Position numbers and translations under genes: made by a program
Source: an uncultured Alphaproteobacteria bacterium
GTDB taxonomy: Bacteria > Pseudomonadota > Alphaproteobacteria > RF32 > CAG-239
NCBI GenBank assembly: GCA_934248075.1
Contig: CAKQKH010000019.1
Span: 1-24,101, forward strand
DNA length: 24,101 nt
Reading direction: 5' to 3'
The notes under the pieces: generated by a model
Seen by the model: only the letters and a program-made list of their open reading frames with translations
The model's database searches: none
What the model was told of the DNA's origin: nothing
Shown: positions 22,672-24,101 of the stretch, piece by piece
Layout: each line of letters starts with the position of its first letter
Position numbering within the stretch: the first letter of the stretch is position 1

Positions 22672-23973
22672 TCAAAGTTTTTTATATTTTTCAAGCAATT
22701 CTTTTTCTCTCATCGTTTGTTTTTTGGTTTGTGCAAATCCCATATGTTTGCACAAATGATCATTTTTCAGAATACAAATCGCCATTCTCTTCCAAGACGG
22801 AATATCTATGGTGGATTTGATATCATCGGTATTGTCCGGAGTACCTAAAAAGATGATTCGATCTTTTTCGGAGTGATATTTGCTCCTACCGTTATTGCGG
22901 ATAGAGTAATTGCATTTTTCCAGCTCTTCAATCGCCTCCGGATTAACCACGCCGCCTTTTTTCCACCAAAACCGAATAGAAGTCTTAAATTTGCTGATAT
23001 AGTTCTGACGTACTTTTTCCGGCAGTGTCGCCAACAAAAACTTAACATAACTGCGCCAGGTATGCCCCTTAGGCAGAGTTATTTTGCCCACGCCCATTAA
23101 TTTGGTTGAGCCATAAATCGCGGCAAAATTGGCGCCCTGAACTCTGGAAACCACCTTCACCCATGTTGTCGGTTCCAACACCCGATATAAATTAAGGCTC
23201 TCTTTGGCTCCCTCGTGATAAGGGCTTGATACTCGCATTTGATTAACGGACAAACCGGCCCGATAAAATAAATCATATATACCGTTGTAAGGAAAATCAT
23301 TTTTGGCATTGGCAATCCACACATCTTTGGTGGTCCAATCATACAACGGATAGGCGTTATAAAAGTTCTCGCCCATTTTGGTTGTCCATTGCGAATCTTT
23401 CATTAGAGTTTTGCGAACATTGGCATAGGCGCGATAACGATTAATTGATTCATCGGCCCGAATTCCCACCATGCACAAAGTCGTTCCTTTATGATGCTTG
23501 GCATACCATTGACCAAACTCGGCGTATAAATCCTCCTGCGCCATTTTATACCTGTAAAACTCCAGCGGATTATTCTTGAGATTGATCACATACGGACGAT
23601 CCGGCATTGGTCTGACCCATAATTCTTCTTTCTTGTCATCCCACGGATACCAGTACATTTGAAAATTGCTCACCGCGCATCGAGACCCCATGGGCAGACA
23701 AACCCAATATGGCTCAATATCGTCAATATTATTATCAAACATCTCGGTAACATAATCTGTCGTAAGCTGATATTGCGCCTCAAAATCCTGATGAAAGACC
23801 CCGATTTTTCTTTTGATATTATGTCGGCGTTTGTAATCCAACACCAGATTCAACAATAAACCGCTATCTTTGCCGCCGGAAAAAGACACATAAATATTAT
23901 CAAAATTTTCAAAAGCAAATTTTAACCGCTCTTGTATTGCATCATAAACATTTTTATCCAAATATGTCTTCAT
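22672..23973 (-). CDS. ibrA: IbrA-like PP-loop ATPase (PAPS-reductase-like, DUF3440)
   Basis: The 433-residue protein begins with a PP-loop, VSFSGGKDSGLLLNL (29-43), of the PAPS-reductase-like adenylyl-transferring family. GIRADESINRYRA (about 171-183) and PLYDWTTKDVWIAN are the usual follow-on motifs. The C-terminal half (about 250-420) is DUF3440-like, with ALP-type aromatic segments (RFWWKKGG) and a final Cys pair (MAICILKNDHLCKHMGF). It lacks the ECGIH-type tail cysteine of true PAPS reductases, so sulfate reduction is unlikely. Related PP-loop enzymes (DndC, SspD) act in DNA phosphorothioation. The ribosome site is weak (AAGG). It starts 3 bases after the partial upstream gene. Confidence 0.87.
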   Translation of the reverse strand: MKTYLDKNVYDAIQERLKFAFENFDNIYVSFSGGKDSGLLLNLVLDYKRRHNIKRKIGVFHQDFEAQYQLTTDYVTEMFDNNIDDIEPYWVCLPMGSRCAVSNFQMYWYPWDDKKEELWVRPMPDRPYVINLKNNPLEFYRYKMAQEDLYAEFGQWYAKHHKGTTLCMVGIRADESINRYRAYANVRKTLMKDSQWTTKMGENFYNAYPLYDWTTKDVWIANAKNDFPYNGIYDLFYRAGLSVNQMRVSSPYHEGAKESLNLYRVLEPTTWVKVVSRVQGANFAAIYGSTKLMGVGKITLPKGHTWRSYVKFLLATLPEKVRQNYISKFKTSIRFWWKKGGVVNPEAIEELEKCNYSIRNNGRSKYHSEKDRIIFLGTPDNTDDIKSTIDIPSWKRMAICILKNDHLCKHMGFAQTKKQTMREKELLEKYKKL

Positions 23974-23976
23974 ATA

Positions 23977-24101
23977 TTAAAGAACCTTATCAAATTCTAT
24001 TGTTTCGCACACGTTTTCCAAAACCTGTTTTTTGAGTGTCAAACTGGTTTTAATCAGGTTCTCCAGCTCCGTATCAACCCAAAAATCATAAACATTTAAG
24101 C
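23977..24101 (-). CDS. C-terminal end of an upstream gene in the ibrA operon (partial)
   Basis: An open frame of 41 codons enters from the right edge and ends three bases before the ibrA-like start. The visible 40 residues end with TLKKQVLENVCETIEFDKVL. They are acidic-helical and match no family I can name. The tight spacing makes it part of the same transcript. Confidence 0.6.
   Translation of the reverse strand, partial: LNVYDFWVDTELENLIKTSLTLKKQVLENVCETIEFDKVL

Noticed and set aside
22672..23973. Assimilatory PAPS/APS reductase
   Set aside because: The PP-loop is present, but the C-terminal ECGIH-type cysteine motif is missing, the protein is much longer, and no sulfate-assimilation genes are nearby.

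Overview
The window reads as chromosomal DNA of an anaerobic, Gram-negative bacterium, most likely a gut-type alphaproteobacterium. Four things point this way: a lipid A/Kdo operon (DUF374 acyltransferase, waaA, lpxK), a lon-hup pair, moderate G+C with AT-rich intergenic DNA, and fermentation-associated genes (hydG with its TM1266-type partner, and a fucO-like propanediol oxidoreductase). The taxonomic call is inference from gene content, since no rRNA gene is present.

Layout. At 1-2500 (minus strand) a compact operon runs pip, a histidine phosphatase, a 77-residue unknown protein and a zeta-toxin kinase that leaves the left edge. At 2578-3785 a ParB-like unknown gene converges on queH. At 3867-5840 (plus) a sirtuin and an MTA/SAH-type amidohydrolase form a two-gene operon ending in a perfect bidirectional terminator. 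fucO (minus) and a MATE exporter (plus) diverge at 5901-8617. At 8619-12609 (minus) a TM1266-like gene, hydG and a long U32-family gene form an operon, with the last two translationally overlapped. At 12751-14367 (plus) lie three small unknown genes. Each has its own sigma70-like promoter and strong terminator and no visible Shine-Dalgarno; two of the promoters are near-copies of each other. A membrane-anchored MORN-repeat protein follows at 14437-15156 (minus).

At 15236-15591 there is a tRNA-Val(UAC) gene whose terminator hairpin extends into its own CCA end, beside two identical 57-bp repeats that carry what looks like a degenerate tRNA 3' end plus the same terminator. Then come hup and lon (minus). 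Diverging from lon is the plus-strand operon SpoA/FliN-like, acyltransferase, waaA, lpxK (18886-22118). The right end (minus) holds an IbrB-like ParB-fold gene and an IbrA-like PP-loop ATPase, with the tail of another gene directly upstream.

The best leads for undescribed biology are: the zeta kinase with an unfamiliar small partner; the coupling of hydG to a U32 protein; the three single-gene cassettes; the IbrA/IbrB pair with its upstream partner; and the inverted tRNA-like repeat. No CRISPR array, transposase or integrase was seen.
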